Positions 17,379 to 28,370 are shown, numbered from the stretch's first letter. The stretch: DNA of 64,000 nt from an uncultured Clostridium sp. (GCF_947039605.1 NZ_CAMQZG010000014.1:1-64000), one strand, 5' to 3'. The notes: generated by a model not told the origin, from the letters alone. Made by a program: numbers and translations.

Positions 17379-17415
17379 GGAGGTTTAAAGGCTTTAACAG
17401 CGCCTTAAATTTAAT
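17377..17415 (+). promoter_or_regulatory. Split nusG ribosome binding site: Shine-Dalgarno, hairpin, start
   Basis: AAGGAGG (17377-17383) lies 32 bases from the nusG ATG, too far to work in linear form. Between them TTTAA-A-GGC (17384-17392, one bulged A) pairs with GCCTTAAA (17402-17409). Folding that hairpin leaves a 6-base gap between Shine-Dalgarno and ATG, which is normal spacing. No other purine-rich site is present. Confidence 0.6.
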
Positions 17416-17964
17416 ATGAGTGAAACATCAAGATGGTACGTAGTACACACATATTCTGGTTATGAAAACAAAGTAAAAGCTACTATTGAAAAAACAATAG
17501 AAAATAGAAATATTAACGGCTTAATCTTTGATATGCAAATTCCTATGGAAGAAAGCACAGAAGAGAGAGACGGGAAGATTAAAACTACTTTGAAAAAGAA
17601 ATTCCCAGGATATTTATTAGTTAATATGGTAATGACAGATGAATCATGGTATGTCGTAAGAAATACTAGAGGAGTTACAGGCTTTGTAGGCCCGGGATCA
17701 AAACCAGTACCTCTTACTGATGAGGAGGTAGCATCAATGGGTATACTTGAAAATGATGATGAAACAAGCAGCATTGGAAGATATATTGATGTTAACTTGG
17801 AGGTAGGAGAATCAGTTAAAGTTATTTCTGGAGCGTTAAGCGATATGATGGCTACAATTCAAGAAATAGATTTAACTAAATCTAAGGTTAAGGCCTTAGT
17901 AGATATGTTCGGAAGAGAAACTCTTGCTGAACTAGATTTTAACCAGTTAGAAAAATTAGATTAA
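17416..17964 (+). CDS. nusG: Transcription termination/antitermination protein NusG
   Basis: NusG binds RNA polymerase and modulates pausing, Rho action and coupling to translation. The 182-residue protein has the NGN domain from residue 1 (SRWYVVHTYSGYENKVKATI) and a C-terminal KOW domain (from about 125, including VGESVKVISGALSDM). The start is fixed by the universal W-Y-V-V-H-T beginning. Its ribosome binding site is split by a hairpin (see 17377-17415), hinting at structure-dependent translation. secE lies directly upstream and rplK 73 bases downstream. Confidence 0.97.
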   Translation: MSETSRWYVVHTYSGYENKVKATIEKTIENRNINGLIFDMQIPMEESTEERDGKIKTTLKKKFPGYLLVNMVMTDESWYVVRNTRGVTGFVGPGSKPVPLTDEEVASMGILENDDETSSIGRYIDVNLEVGESVKVISGALSDMMATIQEIDLTKSKVKALVDMFGRETLAELDFNQLEKLD

Positions 17965-17990
17965 ACAATTTTGACGAAAGTCTTAATTAA

Positions 17991-18018
17991 GTGGGAGGGG
18001 AAACCCCGAAATTACCAC
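17991..18018 (+). promoter_or_regulatory. L1-binding site mimic upstream of rplK
   Basis: GTGGGAG, a GGGG-AAA-CCC stem-loop, then GAAATTACCAC copies the L1 site of 23S rRNA helices 76-77 (GGUGGGAG ... GAAAUACCACC). Free L1 is known to repress the rplKA operon through such a mimic. The rplK ribosome binding site follows 7 bases later. Confidence 0.85.
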
Positions 18019-18037
18019 AGTATAGGAGGAATAACTC

Positions 18038-18463
18038 ATGGCTAAGAAAGTAACAGGAATGATTAAACTTCAACTTCCTGCAGGAAAAGCGACACCAGCA
18101 CCACCAGTAGGACCAGCTTTAGGTCAACACGGTGTTAATATTATGGGATTCTGTAAAGAATTCAATGCAAAAACTTCAGATAAAGCTGGATTAATAATAC
18201 CAGTAGTTATAACAGTATATCAGGATAGATCATTTAGTTTCATACTAAAGACTCCACCAGCTGCTGTTTTAATTAAGAAGGAATTAGGATTGAAAAGTGG
18301 ATCAGGAGTTCCAAACAAAACTAAAGTTGGAACATTAACTCAAGAACAAGTTAAGAAGATCGCTGAAATTAAAATGCCAGACTTAAATGCAGCTACGGTA
18401 GAAGCCGGAATGAAAATGGTAGCAGGTACTGCAAGAAGTATGGGTGTTACAATAGAAGAATAA
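18038..18463 (+). CDS. rplK: 50S ribosomal protein L11
   Basis: L11 forms the GTPase-associated centre base with 23S rRNA. The 141-residue length is exact for the family. The proline-rich N-terminal domain ([20 protein letters not shown]) and C-terminal rRNA-binding domain (ending [13 protein letters not shown]) are complete. The start is ATG 18038 after TAGGAGG. The L1-type regulatory hairpin upstream implies feedback by the product of the next gene, rplA. Confidence 0.98.
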   Translation: MAKKVTGMIKLQLPAGKATPAPPVGPALGQHGVNIMGFCKEFNAKTSDKAGLIIPVVITVYQDRSFSFILKTPPAAVLIKKELGLKSGSGVPNKTKVGTLTQEQVKKIAEIKMPDLNAATVEAGMKMVAGTARSMGVTIEE

Positions 18464-18477
18464 GAATCACATAAAAA

Positions 18478-18504
18478 GTGGGAGGTAATTACCGCTATTA
18501 CCAC
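18478..18504 (+). promoter_or_regulatory. Second L1-binding site mimic, upstream of rplA
   Basis: GTGGGAGGTAATTACC followed by GCTATTACCAC repeats the GTGGGAG ... ATTACCAC pattern seen before rplK, with a shorter middle stem. An alternative pairing GGTAAT / ATTACC is also possible. It ends one base before the TAGGAGG of rplA, so L1 binding there could block rplA directly. Confidence 0.7.
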
Positions 18505-18519
18505 ATAGGAGGATTAACA

Positions 18520-19209
18520 ATGGGAAAGAATTATGTTGAAAGTGCAAAATTAGTAGATAAGAATGCATTATATACTCCAGCAGAAGCTTTAGAGCTTGCT
18601 GTTAAAACTGCAAAAGCTAAATTCGATGAAACAATTGAATTACACGTAAGATTAGGTGTAGATCCAAGACATGCTGACCAACAAGTTAGAGGTGCAGTAG
18701 TACTTCCACACGGAACTGGTAGAACAGTAAGAGTTTTAGTTTTTGCTAAAGGTGCTAAAGCTGAAGAAGCTAAAGCAGCAGGAGCAGATTTCGTAGGAGC
18801 TGAAGATTTACTTCAAAAGATCCAAGGCGAAAACTGGTTCGACTTTGATGTTGTAGTTGCAACACCAGATATGATGGGTGTAGTTGGAAGATTAGGAAGA
18901 GTGTTAGGGCCTAAAGGTTTAATGCCAAACCCTAAATCTGGAACAGTTACATTTGATGTAACTAAAGCTATTGAAGATATCAAAGCAGGTAAAGTTGAAT
19001 ATAGAGTTGACAAAACTGCTATCGTTCACTGCCCAATTGGTAAAAAATCATTCGGAGACAAGAAGTTAGAAGAAAACTTCAAAGCTTTAATGGAAGCTTT
19101 AGTAAAAGCGAAACCAGCTGCTGCTAAAGGACAATATCTTAAATCAGTTTCAGTTTCATCAACAATGGGACCTGGAGCTAAAATAAATCCATCAAAAGTT
19201 TTAGATTAG
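18520..19209 (+). CDS. rplA: 50S ribosomal protein L1
   Basis: L1 forms the mobile stalk at the ribosomal E site and is a translational repressor of its own operon. The 229-residue protein starts [20 protein letters not shown] and has the two-domain pattern with the rRNA-binding stretch [22 protein letters not shown] 18520 is chosen because TAGGAGG lies seven bases upstream; a longer GTG start at 18478 would run through the regulatory hairpin. Confidence 0.98.
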   Translation: MGKNYVESAKLVDKNALYTPAEALELAVKTAKAKFDETIELHVRLGVDPRHADQQVRGAVVLPHGTGRTVRVLVFAKGAKAEEAKAAGADFVGAEDLLQKIQGENWFDFDVVVATPDMMGVVGRLGRVLGPKGLMPNPKSGTVTFDVTKAIEDIKAGKVEYRVDKTAIVHCPIGKKSFGDKKLEENFKALMEALVKAKPAAAKGQYLKSVSVSSTMGPGAKINPSKVLD

Positions 19210-19222
19210 TATAAATTAACTA

Positions 19223-19251
19223 TTGACTTATAGTTAATAATTAATTATAAT
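19223..19251 (+). promoter_or_regulatory. Promoter of rplJ-rplL
   Basis: TTGACT (19223-19228), 17 bases, TATAAT (19246-19251). It starts a transcript at about 19258, just before the L10 leader. Confidence 0.88.
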
Positions 19252-19261
19252 AAAACTTGTC

Positions 19262-19384
19262 AAAAAGTGAATAAAAGTTTCCGTAGACCGTAGGTACTGT
19301 TAAGTATAACGCATGCAACCTACCGAGGGATTGATTTATATATTAAGTCTTCCTATGTCTACGGGGAGACTTTTCTTAATATAT
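19262..19384 (+). promoter_or_regulatory. L10 leader with transcription attenuator
   Basis: The leader contains the L10-leader pattern CCGTAGACCGTAGGTACTG ... CAACCTACCGAGG. CCGTAGAC (19281-19288) is exactly complementary to GTCTACGG (19357-19364). That pairing would destroy the terminator-like stem AAGTCTTCC / GGGAGACTT (19344-19372), which is followed by TTTTCTT. Binding of L10-L12 to the upstream fold would free the terminator. Confidence 0.88.
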
Positions 19385-19419
19385 TAAGCAGTTTTTAACT
19401 GTGAGGAGGTGGACACACA

Positions 19420-19914
19420 GTGAACAAGAATAGACAACTAAAAGAAGCAAAAGTTGCTGAAATTAGAGAGAAATTAGAAAAAGCTCAAGCTGTAGTTCTT
19501 GCTAACTATCAAGGTTTATCAGTAGAACAAGATACTGAATTAAGAAAAACTTTAAGAGAAGCTGGTGTTGAATATAAAGTATATAAAAATACTTTAGTAA
19601 TACTAGCAGCTAAAGAGTTAGGCCTTGAAGGTATAGTAGAATTCTTAGAAGGACCAGTTTCAATAGCATTCGGATATGAAGATGCTACTGCTCCAGCTAG
19701 AGTTTTAAATAATTTTGCTAAAACAAGCAAAAAGTTAGAATTAAAAGCTGGTATCGTGGATGGAATAATCTATGATTCAGAAAAAATCAAAATACTTGCA
19801 GAGATTCCTTCAAAAGAAGTTCTTATTGGGAAACTTCTTGGAAGCATCAAGTCTCCAGTATCAAACTTTGCATACTTATTAAGTGCAATTAAAGATCAAA
19901 AAGACGCAGAGTAA
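19420..19914 (+). CDS. rplJ: 50S ribosomal protein L10
   Basis: L10 anchors L7/L12 dimers on the ribosome. The 164-residue protein has the N-terminal rRNA-binding domain ([24 protein letters not shown]) and a C-terminal helix ([20 protein letters not shown]) that binds L12. The start is GTG 19420 with AGGAGGT nine bases upstream. Expression is governed by the L10 leader attenuator, which gives the L10-L12 complex control of its own supply. Confidence 0.97.
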   Translation: MNKNRQLKEAKVAEIREKLEKAQAVVLANYQGLSVEQDTELRKTLREAGVEYKVYKNTLVILAAKELGLEGIVEFLEGPVSIAFGYEDATAPARVLNNFAKTSKKLELKAGIVDGIIYDSEKIKILAEIPSKEVLIGKLLGSIKSPVSNFAYLLSAIKDQKDAE

Positions 19915-19975
19915 TAAACAACAAGTTAAAAAATAAAAAAATAAATTTATGAAAGAAATTTCGGAGGTGCTAATA

Positions 19976-20335
19976 ATGACAAAAGATCAAATAATAGAAG
20001 CAATCAAAAATATGACAGTTTTAGAATTAAACGAGTTAGTAACAGCTTGTGAAGAAGAATTCGGAGTAAGCGCTGCTGCTCCTGTAGCTGCAGCTGGAGT
20101 AGCTGGAGCTACTGCAGAAGAAAAGACTGAGTTTGACGTAGTACTAGTAAGTGCTGGATCAAGCAAAATTAAAGTAATCAAAGTTGTAAGAGAAATTACA
20201 GGATTAGGATTAAAAGAAGCTAAAGAAATAGTTGATGGAGCTCCTAAAACAATTAAAGAAGCTATAGCTAAAGATGCTGCTGAAGAAATGAAAGCTAAAT
20301 TAGCAGAAGTTGGAGCTGAAGCAGAGGTTAAATAA
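19976..20335 (+). CDS. rplL: 50S ribosomal protein L7/L12
   Basis: This stalk protein recruits translational GTPases. The 119-residue form starts [20 protein letters not shown] and has the N-terminal dimer domain. An Ala-rich hinge ([19 protein letters not shown]) leads into the C-terminal factor-binding domain ([20 protein letters not shown]). ATG 19976 is chosen for its CGGAGGTG at six bases; an in-frame ATG at 19949 has no ribosome binding site. Confidence 0.98.
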   Translation: MTKDQIIEAIKNMTVLELNELVTACEEEFGVSAAAPVAAAGVAGATAEEKTEFDVVLVSAGSSKIKVIKVVREITGLGLKEAKEIVDGAPKTIKEAIAKDAAEEMKAKLAEVGAEAEVK

Positions 20336-20362
20336 TCTCCTTTAGTTTGAATTTACAAAATA

Positions 20363-20392
20363 AGAGGTGCTGAATAGTACCTCTTTTTTTTT
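20363..20392 (+). terminator. Intrinsic terminator after rplL
   Basis: AGAGGTGCT / AGTACCTCT (one G-T pair), loop GAAT, followed by nine T. Confidence 0.93.
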
Positions 20393-20415
20393 AGGAATAT
20401 TTAATTATAGCACTG

Positions 20416-20444
20416 TTGACATAAAAGAAGCGCTATGGTACTAT
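20416..20444 (+). promoter_or_regulatory. Promoter of rpoB-rpoC
   Basis: TTGACA (20416-20421), 17 bases, TACTAT (20439-20444). The 160-base leader that follows can form a stem between CCGAAAG (near 20549) and CTTTTGG (near 20579). Confidence 0.8.
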
Positions 20445-20616
20445 AATTAAATGTATTATTATTGTAGATAAGTATACGCAAAATCTAAAAAAATATGAAT
20501 AAAATTTAAAGTTTTGGTTATACTAAAGAGATGATATTGTATGCAGTCCGAAAGCAAAAGTCCTTAGGGAAAGTGCGCTTTTGGGTTATTTTATTTTATA
20601 CGAGGGGTGAATGTTG

Positions 20617-23600
20617 ATGGTACATCCTATCCAAGTTGGAAAAAGAACTAGAATGAGTTTTGCCAAAGTTGAAGATGTTGCAGAAATGCCTAATTTAATA
20701 GAGGTACAGCTAGAGTCTTATCACTGGTTTTTAGAAGCAGGTTTACAAGAGGTTTTTGATGATATCAATCCTATTGCAAACTTTACAGGGAATTTAGTAC
20801 TAGAGTTTGTGGGTTATAATCTTGATATGGATAATATCAAGTATACAGTAGAAGAATGTAAAGAGAGAGATGCTACATATGCAGCTCCTTTAAAAGTTAC
20901 TGTAAGACTTCAAAATGAAGAGACAGGAGAAATAAAAGAGCAAGAGGTGTTCATGGGAGATTTCCCATTAATGACAGATCAGGGAACTTTCATCATCAAT
21001 GGTGCTGAAAGAGTTATTGTATCTCAATTAGTAAGATCACCAGGCGTTTATTACAATTCAAACATAGATAAGAATGGTAAGAAATTATTTGGGGCTACAG
21101 TAATTCCTAATAGGGGTGCTTGGTTAGAATATGAAACTGATTCAAATGATATAATCTATGTAAGAATAGATAAAACTAGAAAACTTCCAATATCAGTCCT
21201 TGCAAGAGCAATGGGACTAGGTAGCGATCAAGAGTTATTAGATTACTTCGGAGAAGAAGAGAGATTTAAAGCTAGTATTGAGAAAGATAATACAAAGACT
21301 AAAGAAGAAGGATTACTTGAGATTTATAAGAGATTAAGACCAGGTGAACCACCTACAGTGGATAGTGCTGTGTCACTTATTGACTCTTTATTCTTTGACG
21401 CTAAAAGATATGATTTATCAAAGGTTGGAAGATATAAATTTAACAAAAAATTAGCAGTAAGTTTAAGAATTGCTAATAAAATATCTGCTGAAGATATAAT
21501 TGACCCTTCAACAGGAGAAATTCTTGTTGCTAAAGGTGAAAAAATATCAAGAGAGATATCAGAAGAAATACAAAATGCTGGTATTAACTCAGTTGATCTT
21601 TTAGTAGAAGACAGAGTTATAAGAGCTATAGGTAACCACTTTGTAGATATACATAAGTATGTAAACTTTGATATATCAAACTTGAAAATCAAAGAATTAG
21701 TGCATTACCCAACTCTTAGAGAAATACTAGATACTGTTTCAGATGAAGCTGAATTAAAAGTAGAGTTAAAGAAAAATATAAATAGACTTATACCTAAGCA
21801 TATAATCAAAGATGATATATTTGCTACTATAAGTTATGAAATGGGTCTTGCTTATGGAATTGGTGAAAAAGATGATATTGATCACTTAGGAAATAGAAGA
21901 TTAAGAAGTGTTGGAGAATTACTTCAAAACCAATTTAGAATTGGGTTATCAAGAATGGAAAGAGTAGTTAAGGAAAGAATGACTATTCAAGACCAAGAAT
22001 CAATAACACCTCAACAATTAATCAATATAAGACCAGTTGCAGCAGCTATAAAAGAATTCTTTGGTAGTTCACAGTTATCTCAGTTCATGGATCAAACAAA
22101 TCCATTATCAGAGTTAACTCATAAAAGAAGATTATCAGCATTAGGACCAGGGGGTCTTTCAAGAGAAAGAGCTGGATTCGAAGTTAGAGATGTTCACTAT
22201 TCACATTATGGTAGAATGTGTCCAATTGAAACTCCAGAAGGACCAAATATCGGTCTTATAAACTCATTAGCAACATATGCTAAGGTTAATGAATATGGAT
22301 TTATGGAAACGCCTTACAGAGTTGTTGATAAGGCAACAGGTGTTGTTACTAGTGAAATAAGATATTTCACTGCTGATGAAGAAGATAGTTATTTAATAGC
22401 ACAAGCAAATGAACTTATTGGTGAAGATGGAACTTTCTTAGATGATAGAGTTACTGCGAGAGTTAGAGAAGATGTAGTAATTGTACCTAAAAAAGATATA
22501 GATTTAATGGATGTTTCTCCAAGACAGTTAGTATCAGTGGCTACGTCAATGATACCATTCTTAGAGAATGATGATGCATCAAGAGCACTTATGGGATCAA
22601 ACATGCAACGTCAAGCAGTTCCATTATTAAAACCACAAGCACCTATAGTAGGGACAGGAATAGAATTTAGAGCGGCGGTTGACTCTGGAGTTTTACCAAA
22701 AGCTAAAAATGCTGGAACTGTTGATTATGTTAGTGCAAATGAAATAAGAATCAAGAGAGATTTTGATGGTGGAATAGATGTATATAGACTTCTTAAATTT
22801 AAGAGAAGTAACCAAGGTACGTGTATTAACCAAAAACCTATTGTTGATAAAGGTGAGAAAATTGCTTTAGGGCAAGTTTTATCAGATGGACCTTCAACAG
22901 ATTTAGGAGAGATAGCTTTAGGTAAAAACATTAGAATGGGATTCATTACATGGGAAGGATATAATTATGAGGATGCTATGCTAATTTCAGAAGAATTAGT
23001 TAGAGAAGACGTATTTACATCAATCCATATTGAAGAGTATGAATGTGAGGCTAGAGATACTAAATTAGGACCAGAAGAGATAACAAGAGATATTCCTAAT
23101 GTAAGTGAGGATGCTCTTAAAGACATAGATGAAAGAGGTATCATTAGAATTGGTGCGGAGATAAGAGCTGGTGACATTCTTGTTGGTAAAGTTACACCTA
23201 AAGGTGAAACAGAATTAACAGCTGAAGAAAGATTACTTCGAGCTATATTCGGTGAAAAAGCTAGAGAAGTAAGAGATACTTCATTAAAAGTTCCTCATGG
23301 AGAGTCAGGTATAATAGTTGATGTTAAAGTATTTACAAGAGAAAATGGGGATGAATTATCACCAGGTGTAAATGAATTAGTAAGATGTTATATTGCCCAA
23401 AAAAGAAAAATATCAGTTGGAGATAAAATGGCTGGGCGTCATGGTAATAAAGGGGTTATTTCAAGGGTATTACCTGAAGAAGATATGCCATTCTTACCAG
23501 ATGGTAGACCATTACAGATATGTCTTAATCCACTAGGGGTTCCATCACGTATGAACATCGGTCAAGTACTAGAGGTTCACTTAGGATGGGCTGCAAGTGC

Positions 23601-24312
23601 ATTAGGTTGGCATATAGCTACTCCAGTTTTCGATGGTGCTACTGAAGCTGATATCGAAAGGTATTTAGAAGAAGCAGGCTATAATGTTGATGGTAAAACA
23701 AGCTTAAGAGATGGTAGAACAGGTGATGAATTTGATAGTAGAGTAACAGTTGGAATAATGTATATTCTTAAACTTGCTCACTTAGTTGATGATAAGATTC
23801 ACGCAAGATCAACAGGTCCATACTCATTAGTTACACAACAACCATTAGGGGGTAAAGCTCAGTTTGGAGGCCAAAGATTTGGAGAAATGGAAGTTTGGGC
23901 GTTAGAAGCATATGGTGCGGCTCATACATTACAAGAGATTCTAACTGTTAAGTCAGATGATGTTGTAGGCAGAGTTAAAACTTATGAGGCTATTGTAAAA
24001 GGTGAAAATATTCCAGAGCCTGGTGTTCCAGAATCATTTAAAGTTCTTATTAAAGAGCTTCAAGCATTATGCTTAGATGTTAGAGTGCTAAATGACTCAC
24101 AAGAAGAGATGAAACTTAAAGAAGCAGTTGAAGATGAAACTGAAGATTTAGAAGTGAATATTGAAGGTAATGAAGAAACTAAAACAGTTAAATCAGAATC
24201 TGATGATAGTTATATAGATGAAACAGAAATTGAAGAAGAAGAAGTGGATTATGAAAGTCTAGATATGGAAGACTTTAATTCAGATTTAGAAATCGAAGAT
24301 TTCGACGAGTAA
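20617..24312 (+). CDS. rpoB: DNA-directed RNA polymerase subunit beta
   Basis: The 1231-residue subunit begins [15 protein letters not shown] and contains the rifampicin-region motifs ([32 protein letters not shown]), the GRHGNKGV active-centre motif and the C-terminal clamp segment ([18 protein letters not shown]). ATG 20617 has GAGGGG nine bases upstream; ATG 20611 is too close to it. An acidic, repetitive tail of about 65 residues ([15 protein letters not shown] and similar) follows the conserved end. The rifampicin cluster residues look wild type (Q, D, H, S). Confidence 0.98.
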   Translation: MVHPIQVGKRTRMSFAKVEDVAEMPNLIEVQLESYHWFLEAGLQEVFDDINPIANFTGNLVLEFVGYNLDMDNIKYTVEECKERDATYAAPLKVTVRLQNEETGEIKEQEVFMGDFPLMTDQGTFIINGAERVIVSQLVRSPGVYYNSNIDKNGKKLFGATVIPNRGAWLEYETDSNDIIYVRIDKTRKLPISVLARAMGLGSDQELLDYFGEEERFKASIEKDNTKTKEEGLLEIYKRLRPGEPPTVDSAVSLIDSLFFDAKRYDLSKVGRYKFNKKLAVSLRIANKISAEDIIDPSTGEILVAKGEKISREISEEIQNAGINSVDLLVEDRVIRAIGNHFVDIHKYVNFDISNLKIKELVHYPTLREILDTVSDEAELKVELKKNINRLIPKHIIKDDIFATISYEMGLAYGIGEKDDIDHLGNRRLRSVGELLQNQFRIGLSRMERVVKERMTIQDQESITPQQLINIRPVAAAIKEFFGSSQLSQFMDQTNPLSELTHKRRLSALGPGGLSRERAGFEVRDVHYSHYGRMCPIETPEGPNIGLINSLATYAKVNEYGFMETPYRVVDKATGVVTSEIRYFTADEEDSYLIAQANELIGEDGTFLDDRVTARVREDVVIVPKKDIDLMDVSPRQLVSVATSMIPFLENDDASRALMGSNMQRQAVPLLKPQAPIVGTGIEFRAAVDSGVLPKAKNAGTVDYVSANEIRIKRDFDGGIDVYRLLKFKRSNQGTCINQKPIVDKGEKIALGQVLSDGPSTDLGEIALGKNIRMGFITWEGYNYEDAMLISEELVREDVFTSIHIEEYECEARDTKLGPEEITRDIPNVSEDALKDIDERGIIRIGAEIRAGDILVGKVTPKGETELTAEERLLRAIFGEKAREVRDTSLKVPHGESGIIVDVKVFTRENGDELSPGVNELVRCYIAQKRKISVGDKMAGRHGNKGVISRVLPEEDMPFLPDGRPLQICLNPLGVPSRMNIGQVLEVHLGWAASALGWHIATPVFDGATEADIERYLEEAGYNVDGKTSLRDGRTGDEFDSRVTVGIMYILKLAHLVDDKIHARSTGPYSLVTQQPLGGKAQFGGQRFGEMEVWALEAYGAAHTLQEILTVKSDDVVGRVKTYEAIVKGENIPEPGVPESFKVLIKELQALCLDVRVLNDSQEEMKLKEAVEDETEDLEVNIEGNEETKTVKSESDDSYIDETEIEEEEVDYESLDMEDFNSDLEIEDFDE

Positions 24313-24340
24313 AATTAATTTCTAATATATAAAAGGTTAA

Positions 24341-24410
24341 TTCTGCTGACCTTGACTAGCAGAAAATATTCTAAAAAAGAATATTCCCCTACTAAAATTT
24401 TTAGTGGGGG
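24341..24410 (+). repeat. Three consecutive hairpins between rpoB and rpoC
   Basis: TTCTGCT / AGCAGAA (24341-24364), AATATTCT / AGAATATT (24365-24385) and CCCCTACTAAAA / TTTTAGTGGGGG (24386-24410) follow one another with no gap. None has a T run, so they are more likely processing or stability elements than terminators. Confidence 0.75.
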
Positions 24411-24451
24411 ATTCTTAAACTAACATATTAATATGAAGGGAGGATACACCC

Positions 24452-27400
24452 TTGTTTGAATTAAATAATTTTGACGCTTTACAAATAGGGCTAGCATCTC
24501 CAGAGCAAATTAGAAATTGGTCTAGAGGTGAGGTTAAAAAACCTGAAACAATAAACTATAGAACTTTAAAACCAGAGAGAGATGGTCTTTTCTGTGAGAG
24601 AATATTTGGACCAATCAAAGACTGGGAATGTCACTGTGGAAAATATAAAAGAGTAAGATATAAAGGTGTAGTTTGTGATAGATGTGGAGTTGAAGTGACT
24701 AAGTCTAAAGTAAGAAGAGAAAGAATGGGTCACATTGAACTTGCAGCACCAGTATCACACATATGGTACTTTAAAGGAATTCCATCAAGAATGGGATTGA
24801 TTATGGATATGTCACCTAGATCTTTAGAAAAAGTTTTATACTTTGCTTCATATATAGTAATTGATCCTAAGGAAACAGGGTTATTAAAGAAACAACTTCT
24901 TAATGAAAAAGAATATAGAGAAGCTTGTGATAAATATGGTGAAGAAAACTTTGAAGCTGCTATGGGGGCAGAGGCTGTTAAAAAGCTTCTTGCTGCAATT
25001 GATTTAGAAAGAGGTTCAGTTGAACTTAAAGAAGAGTTAAAGCAAAGCACAGGTCAGAAAAAAGTTAGAATAATAAGAAGACTTGAAGTTGTAGAATCAT
25101 TTAGAAAATCAGGAAATAAACCTGAATGGATGATTGTGGATGTAATTCCAGTAATCCCGCCAGATTTAAGACCTATGGTTCAATTAGATGGTGGTAGATT
25201 TGCAACATCAGATTTAAATGATTTATATAGAAGAGTTATAAATAGAAATAACAGACTTAAAAAGCTATTAGATTTAGGTGCTCCTGATATAATCGTTAGA
25301 AATGAAAAGAGAATGCTTCAAGAAGCAGTAGATGCTTTAATAGATAACGGTAGAAGAGGAAGACCAGTAACAGGACCAGGTAATAGACCACTTAAGTCAT
25401 TATCAGATATGTTAAAAGGAAAGCAAGGTAGATTTAGACAAAACCTTCTTGGTAAGAGGGTTGACTATTCAGGAAGATCAGTTATTGTTGTTGGACCTGA
25501 ATTAAAGATGTACCAATGTGGACTTCCAAAAGAAATGGCTTTAGAGTTATTTAAACCATTTGTTATGAAAAAGTTAGTTGAAGAAGGTATTTCACACAAT
25601 ATTAAGAATGCTAAGAGATTAGTAGAAAGAGTAATGCCACAAGTATGGGATGTTTTAGAAGAAGTAATTGCAGATCATCCAGTATTACTTAACCGTGCAC
25701 CTACACTACACAGATTAGGAATTCAAGCATTCCAACCTGTTTTAGTAGAAGGTAAAGCAATTAAGTTACATCCATTAGTATGTACAGCATATAATGCAGA
25801 CTTTGATGGAGATCAAATGGCTGTTCACGTGCCTTTATCAGTTGAAGCGCAAGCAGAAGCTAGATTCTTAATGCTAGCAGCTGGAAATATAATGAAACCT
25901 TCAGATGGTAAACCAGTATGTGTACCTACACAGGATATGGTTCTAGGAACTTACTATTTAACAATAGATAAGGATGGAGCAGAAGGTGAAGGTAGAAGTT
26001 TCTCTAGTCTTGATGAAGTTATAATGGCTTATGAATTAAAGCAGATAGGAATTCATGCTAAAATTAATGTAAAAGTTGAGAGGGAAATTAATGGTGAGTT
26101 AAGATCAGGAATTATTAAAACAACACCAGGTAAGGTTATTTTTAATGAAACTATTCCACAGGACCTAGGTTTTGTAAATAGAGAAGATGAAAATGAAATG
26201 TTTAACTTAGAAGCAGATTTCTTGATAACTAAGAAAAGTTTAAGTACTATAATAGATAAATGTTATTTAAAACATGGTGCTACACAAACTTCTGTAATGT
26301 TAGATAAGATAAAAGCAACAGGATATCACTATTCATCAATAGGAGCTATTACTGTAGCTGCTTCAGATATGATAGTACCAGCAAAAAAGTATGATTTACT
26401 TAAAGAGGCTGATGAGACTGTTGAAAAAATAGAGAAAATGTATAGAAGAGGTCTAATTTCTGATGAGGAAAGATATGAAAGAGTTATCGAAAAATGGACT
26501 AATACAACTGAAGAAGTTGCGAATACATTAATGGCAAGTCTTGATAAGTTTAACCCTATATTTATGATGGCAGATTCAGGAGCCAGAGGATCTAAAGCAC
26601 AGATCAAGCAGCTTGCTGGAATGAGAGGACTTATGGCAGCGCCTTCTGGTAAAATCATTGAGCTTCCAATCAGAGCTTCATTTAGAGAAGGATTAGATGT
26701 ATCAGAGTATTTCATATCAACTCACGGAGCTAGAAAAGGTAATGCAGATACAGCACTTAAGACTGCTGACTCAGGTTACTTAACAAGAAGACTTGTTGAT
26801 GTAAGTCAGGATGTTATAGTAAGAGAAGAAGATTGTTTTACTGATGATGGAATGTATGTAGCTGAAATTAAAGAAGGTACAGAAACTATCGAAGGATTAG
26901 AAGAAAGATTAAAAGGTAGATATTCAGCCGAGAATATTTATCATCCAGTGACAGGTGAACTATTAGCAGCAAATGATACTTATATGGGATCAGAAGTAGC
27001 AGCTAAAATAGCAGAAACTGGTATTGAAAAAGTTAAGATAAGATCAGTATTTAGATGTAAATCTAAATTTGGAGTTTGTTCTAAGTGTTATGGTATGAAT
27101 ATGGCAACAGCTGAAAGCATAAATATTGGAGAAGCTGTTGGTATAGTTGCTGCACAATCAATTGGTGAGCCAGGAACACAACTTACAATGAGAACTTTCC
27201 ACACTGGTGGAGTTGCTGGGTCAGATATTACACAAGGTCTTCCAAGGGTTGAAGAGCTATTTGAGGCTAGAAAACCTAAAGGATTAGCTATTGTATGTGA
27301 AGTTGATGGTACAGTGAGAGTAGAAGAAACTAAGAAAAAGAAAATAGTTTATGTTATGACTGCAGATGGAGAAGAATACACATATGATATTCCTTTTGGT

Positions 27401-27988
27401 TCAAGAGTAAAAGTATTTGATGGTAATCCTATCGAAGCTGGAGATGAAATAACAGAAGGTTCAGTTAACCCACATGATATCATGGCTATCAAAGGGGTTG
27501 AAGGAGCTAGACACTATCTTCTTTCAGAGGTTCAAAAGGTTTATAGACTTCAAGGTGTTGATATAAATGATAAGCATTTAGAAGTAGTTGTAAGACAGAT
27601 GACAAGAAAATTTAAAGTAACAGAATCAGGAGATACAAATTTACTGCCAGGTGTAATGATTGATATGTTTGATTTCCATGGAGAAAATAAAAGAGTTGCA
27701 GCTTTAGGTGGCGAAATAGCTAAAGGAGACCAGGTTCTACTTGGTATTACAAAAGCTTCACTTGCTACAGATAGTTTCTTATCAGCAGCTTCATTCCAAG
27801 AAACAACAAGAGTTCTTACAGATGCAGCTATAAAAGGAAAAATAGATCCATTAGTAGGGTTAAAAGAAAATGTTATTATTGGTAAATTAATTCCAGCTGG
27901 TACAGGTATGATGAAGTATAGATCAGTTAAATTAAACACAGATACTGATTTAGAAGAGGATGAAGTTGTAAATATCATTGAAGATTAA
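24452..27988 (+). CDS. rpoC: DNA-directed RNA polymerase subunit beta'
   Basis: The 1178-residue subunit has the N-terminal zinc ribbon ([20 protein letters not shown]), the catalytic NADFDGDQ motif (about residue 448-455) that binds the active-site magnesium ions, the trigger-loop region ([16 protein letters not shown]) and the second zinc cluster ([13 protein letters not shown] with its upstream cysteine). It starts at TTG 24452, eight bases after AAGGGAGG. It is separated from rpoB by a hairpin-rich 139-base spacer. Confidence 0.98.
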   Translation: MFELNNFDALQIGLASPEQIRNWSRGEVKKPETINYRTLKPERDGLFCERIFGPIKDWECHCGKYKRVRYKGVVCDRCGVEVTKSKVRRERMGHIELAAPVSHIWYFKGIPSRMGLIMDMSPRSLEKVLYFASYIVIDPKETGLLKKQLLNEKEYREACDKYGEENFEAAMGAEAVKKLLAAIDLERGSVELKEELKQSTGQKKVRIIRRLEVVESFRKSGNKPEWMIVDVIPVIPPDLRPMVQLDGGRFATSDLNDLYRRVINRNNRLKKLLDLGAPDIIVRNEKRMLQEAVDALIDNGRRGRPVTGPGNRPLKSLSDMLKGKQGRFRQNLLGKRVDYSGRSVIVVGPELKMYQCGLPKEMALELFKPFVMKKLVEEGISHNIKNAKRLVERVMPQVWDVLEEVIADHPVLLNRAPTLHRLGIQAFQPVLVEGKAIKLHPLVCTAYNADFDGDQMAVHVPLSVEAQAEARFLMLAAGNIMKPSDGKPVCVPTQDMVLGTYYLTIDKDGAEGEGRSFSSLDEVIMAYELKQIGIHAKINVKVEREINGELRSGIIKTTPGKVIFNETIPQDLGFVNREDENEMFNLEADFLITKKSLSTIIDKCYLKHGATQTSVMLDKIKATGYHYSSIGAITVAASDMIVPAKKYDLLKEADETVEKIEKMYRRGLISDEERYERVIEKWTNTTEEVANTLMASLDKFNPIFMMADSGARGSKAQIKQLAGMRGLMAAPSGKIIELPIRASFREGLDVSEYFISTHGARKGNADTALKTADSGYLTRRLVDVSQDVIVREEDCFTDDGMYVAEIKEGTETIEGLEERLKGRYSAENIYHPVTGELLAANDTYMGSEVAAKIAETGIEKVKIRSVFRCKSKFGVCSKCYGMNMATAESINIGEAVGIVAAQSIGEPGTQLTMRTFHTGGVAGSDITQGLPRVEELFEARKPKGLAIVCEVDGTVRVEETKKKKIVYVMTADGEEYTYDIPFGSRVKVFDGNPIEAGDEITEGSVNPHDIMAIKGVEGARHYLLSEVQKVYRLQGVDINDKHLEVVVRQMTRKFKVTESGDTNLLPGVMIDMFDFHGENKRVAALGGEIAKGDQVLLGITKASLATDSFLSAASFQETTRVLTDAAIKGKIDPLVGLKENVIIGKLIPAGTGMMKYRSVKLNTDTDLEEDEVVNIIED

Positions 27989-28000
27989 GATATTAAATTA

Positions 28001-28029
28001 TTGACATAGGTGTTTTAAAATGATAAAAT
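28001..28029 (+). promoter_or_regulatory. Promoter of the L7Ae-rpsL-rpsG-fusA-tuf unit
   Basis: TTGACA (28001-28006), 17 bases, TAAAAT (28024-28029), preceded by an extended TGA. Confidence 0.85.
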
Positions 28030-28130
28030 ACAATTTGTGTGAATAGCAAAAAGTACTACTAGATTTAATTTATCTACTTAACTCGATACTTTTCGAGCAA
28101 GTTTATTAGTGAATTTAAAGGAGATAAAAG

Positions 28131-28370
28131 ATGGTAGAAAAACTTTTTGGAATAAAAGTGATTGGTGTAAAGCAGTCATTAAAAGTTATTAAAGTAAATA
28201 GTAAGGTAGTTCTTTATATTGCAGTTGATGCAAATGAAAAAATTACAGATGTTATTAAAAAAATAGCTATTGAAAAAAGTATTGATATAATATATATTGA
28301 TACAATGAAAAAATTAGGTTTGATGTGTGGAATTGATGTTAAAGCATCTGCAGCACTTAGACTTAAATAA
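28131..28370 (+). CDS. L7Ae-family ribosomal/K-turn-binding protein (YbxF-like)
   Basis: This 79-residue protein belongs to the L7Ae/L30e/S12e/Gadd45 fold. It has the fold's alternating pattern ([20 protein letters not shown], then [26 protein letters not shown]). Bacillus YbxF, found in the same position before rpsL, binds kink-turn RNA and associates with ribosomes. The start is ATG 28131 after AAAGGAG. Its leader contains a short stem CTCGATACTTTTCGAG whose role is unclear. Confidence 0.88.
   Translation: MVEKLFGIKVIGVKQSLKVIKVNSKVVLYIAVDANEKITDVIKKIAIEKSIDIIYIDTMKKLGLMCGIDVKASAALRLK

Noticed and set aside
18478-18519. N-terminal extension of L1 starting at GTG 18478
   Set aside because: The extension encodes the L1-mimic hairpin and runs through the true ribosome binding site TAGGAGG; L1 proteins start at MGKNYVES-type sequences.
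27550-27978. Open frame of 142 codons antisense to the end of rpoC
   Set aside because: It is the shadow of a conserved gene in AT-rich, AGA-rich sequence; it has no ribosome binding site and a low-complexity product.
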